A stretch of DNA of 6,341 bases from Candidatus Aminicenantota bacterium (GTDB lineage: Bacteria > Acidobacteriota > Aminicenantia > UBA2199): NCBI GenBank assembly GCA_029939015.1, contig JAOZTV010000096.1, positions 3,586-9,926 of the forward strand, written 5' to 3'. The translations under genes were made by a program, and so were the position numbers. This document shows, piece after piece, positions 5,883 through 6,341 of the stretch (positions are counted from its first letter, which is position 1; the number at the start of each line of letters is the position of its first letter). The notes beneath the pieces are model-generated. The model searched no databases and was not told the origin of the DNA. It saw nothing but the letters and a program-made list of their open reading frames with translations.

Positions 5883-6201
5883 CAATCTTTGTGAATTTCT
5901 TCATTTCTTTTTTTAAATCATCACCAGTTTTGTCTAATGATTTAATTTCATCATAAACATCAGACCCCGGTATATTAATTGCCTCGGTTAAATCTTCTTT
6001 AATAATATCTATCTCTTTTTTAATCTCTGCATCTTCTAACTCTGATGTTATAGTTGCCTTTGCTTCATCAACATTTCTTTTTAATTCCCTAACAGTTTTA
6101 CCAATAAACTTTGCTATTTCAGGTATCTTATCAGGTCCAAAAAGTAACATAGCTATAACAAGAATCATAACAACTTCGGGATATCCTAAAGGTCCAAACA
6201 T
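5872..6201 (-). CDS. tatB: Tat translocase subunit, TatA/TatB family (TatB-like)
   Basis: 109 aa from the ATG at 6201, which has AGGAG four bases upstream. Layout: short N-terminus MFGPLGYPE, one transmembrane helix (about 8-21), the hinge FGPDKIPE (21-28), then a long charged amphipathic helix (about 29-72) and an acidic, lysine-rich tail ending in IDDD. The family forms the receptor and pore with TatC for export of folded proteins. TatB identity is favoured by GP after the helix, E9 at the membrane entry and the extended segment VDEAKATITSELEDAEIKKE, similar to TatB rather than short TatA. However MFGPLGYPE also resembles TatA, and a bifunctional TatA/B subunit is possible. It is the first gene of the block and overlaps tatC by 11 bases. 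An in-frame TTG at 6240 lacks support. Confidence 0.88.
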   Translation of the reverse strand: MFGPLGYPEVVMILVIAMLLFGPDKIPEIAKFIGKTVRELKRNVDEAKATITSELEDAEIKKEIDIIKEDLTEAINIPGSDVYDEIKSLDKTGDDLKKEMKKFTKIDDD

Positions 6202-6279
6202 AAATCTCCTATATTTATTGTTAATATTTACCAAAATCAAGTGATTTTTTCAGCGAATAGCCCAAATCTGTTGCACCAT

Positions 6280-6339
6280 AAGGTATTACAAAAATCCTCG
6301 ACATACTTATTAGTATGCCTGTGGTTTTTGCAATACCTT
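6280..6339. repeat. long imperfect palindrome upstream of the tat genes
   Basis: Left arm 6280-6306 and right arm 6313-6339 are inverted copies matching at 21 of 27 positions, including AAGGTATT/AATACCTT ends and CATAC/GTATG next to a TTATTA centre (the outer T and A of which also pair). The core has the form AAAAATCCTCGACATAC ... GTATGCCTGTGGTTTTT. No T-run follows on the minus strand, so it is not an obvious terminator. It lies about 80 bases ahead of tatB and may be an intergenic palindromic repeat. A minus-strand frame is open from the window edge (6340) to a TAA at 6221-6223, so the 3' end of an upstream gene is the alternative. Confidence 0.6.
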
Positions 6340-6341
6340 CT

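Noticed and set aside
6202..6240. Upstream TTG start giving the Tat subunit 13 extra residues
   Set aside because: The extension lacks a ribosome binding site and overlaps the leader, while the ATG at 6201 has AGGAG at correct spacing and gives the normal family N-terminus.

Overview
This is a very AT-rich stretch (by eye about 30% GC) of a bacterial chromosome. All seven recognisable genes lie on the minus strand. They form two blocks separated by a roughly 520-base gene-free spacer. The twin-arginine translocase genes, a non-mevalonate isoprenoid gene (ispF), the ribosome-assembly GTPase Der and a chromosomal-type ParA/ParB pair point to a free-living bacterium with a Gram-negative-type cell plan. 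The low GC and the membrane-anchored PIN/TRAM protein would fit groups such as Deferribacterota or other deep-branching or delta-like lineages. That placement is a weak inference, because no taxonomic marker is present.

Right block, in transcription order (6201 down to 2301): tatB-like, tatC, membrane PIN/TRAM protein, ispF, der. The genes overlap or nearly touch, except for a 46-base gap before the PIN/TRAM gene, so they look like one transcription unit. It would make the Tat protein export channel, a putative membrane-tethered RNase/RNA-binding protein, an MEP-pathway cyclase and a 50S ribosome maturation GTPase. It is a mixed housekeeping operon rather than a dedicated pathway. Upstream of it, at the window edge, is a long imperfect palindrome (6280-6339).

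Spacer (1783-2300): next to der it holds a GC-rich (about 64% over its core), hairpin-rich element that looks foreign to its surroundings. Beside it is a REP-like fold-back built around a GGGACT/AGTCCC hairpin with flanking TTTGGAAGT/ACTTCCAAA arms. Next to parA it holds a good sigma-70-type promoter with short direct and inverted repeats.

Left block (1782 down to 171): parA (TTG start behind a perfect AGGAGG) and parB, overlapping by 11 bases. They form the ATPase/CTPase pair for chromosome segregation. No parS site was seen. Downstream of parB, and including its last codon and stop, are two full copies and one partial copy of a 77-bp tandem repeat. Each full copy carries an 11-bp perfect hairpin, and the array may continue beyond the left edge.

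No new enzymatic or defence system is evident in the genes. The least explained material is noncoding: the 77-bp repeat array, the GC-rich island with its neighbouring REP-like element, and the right-edge palindrome.
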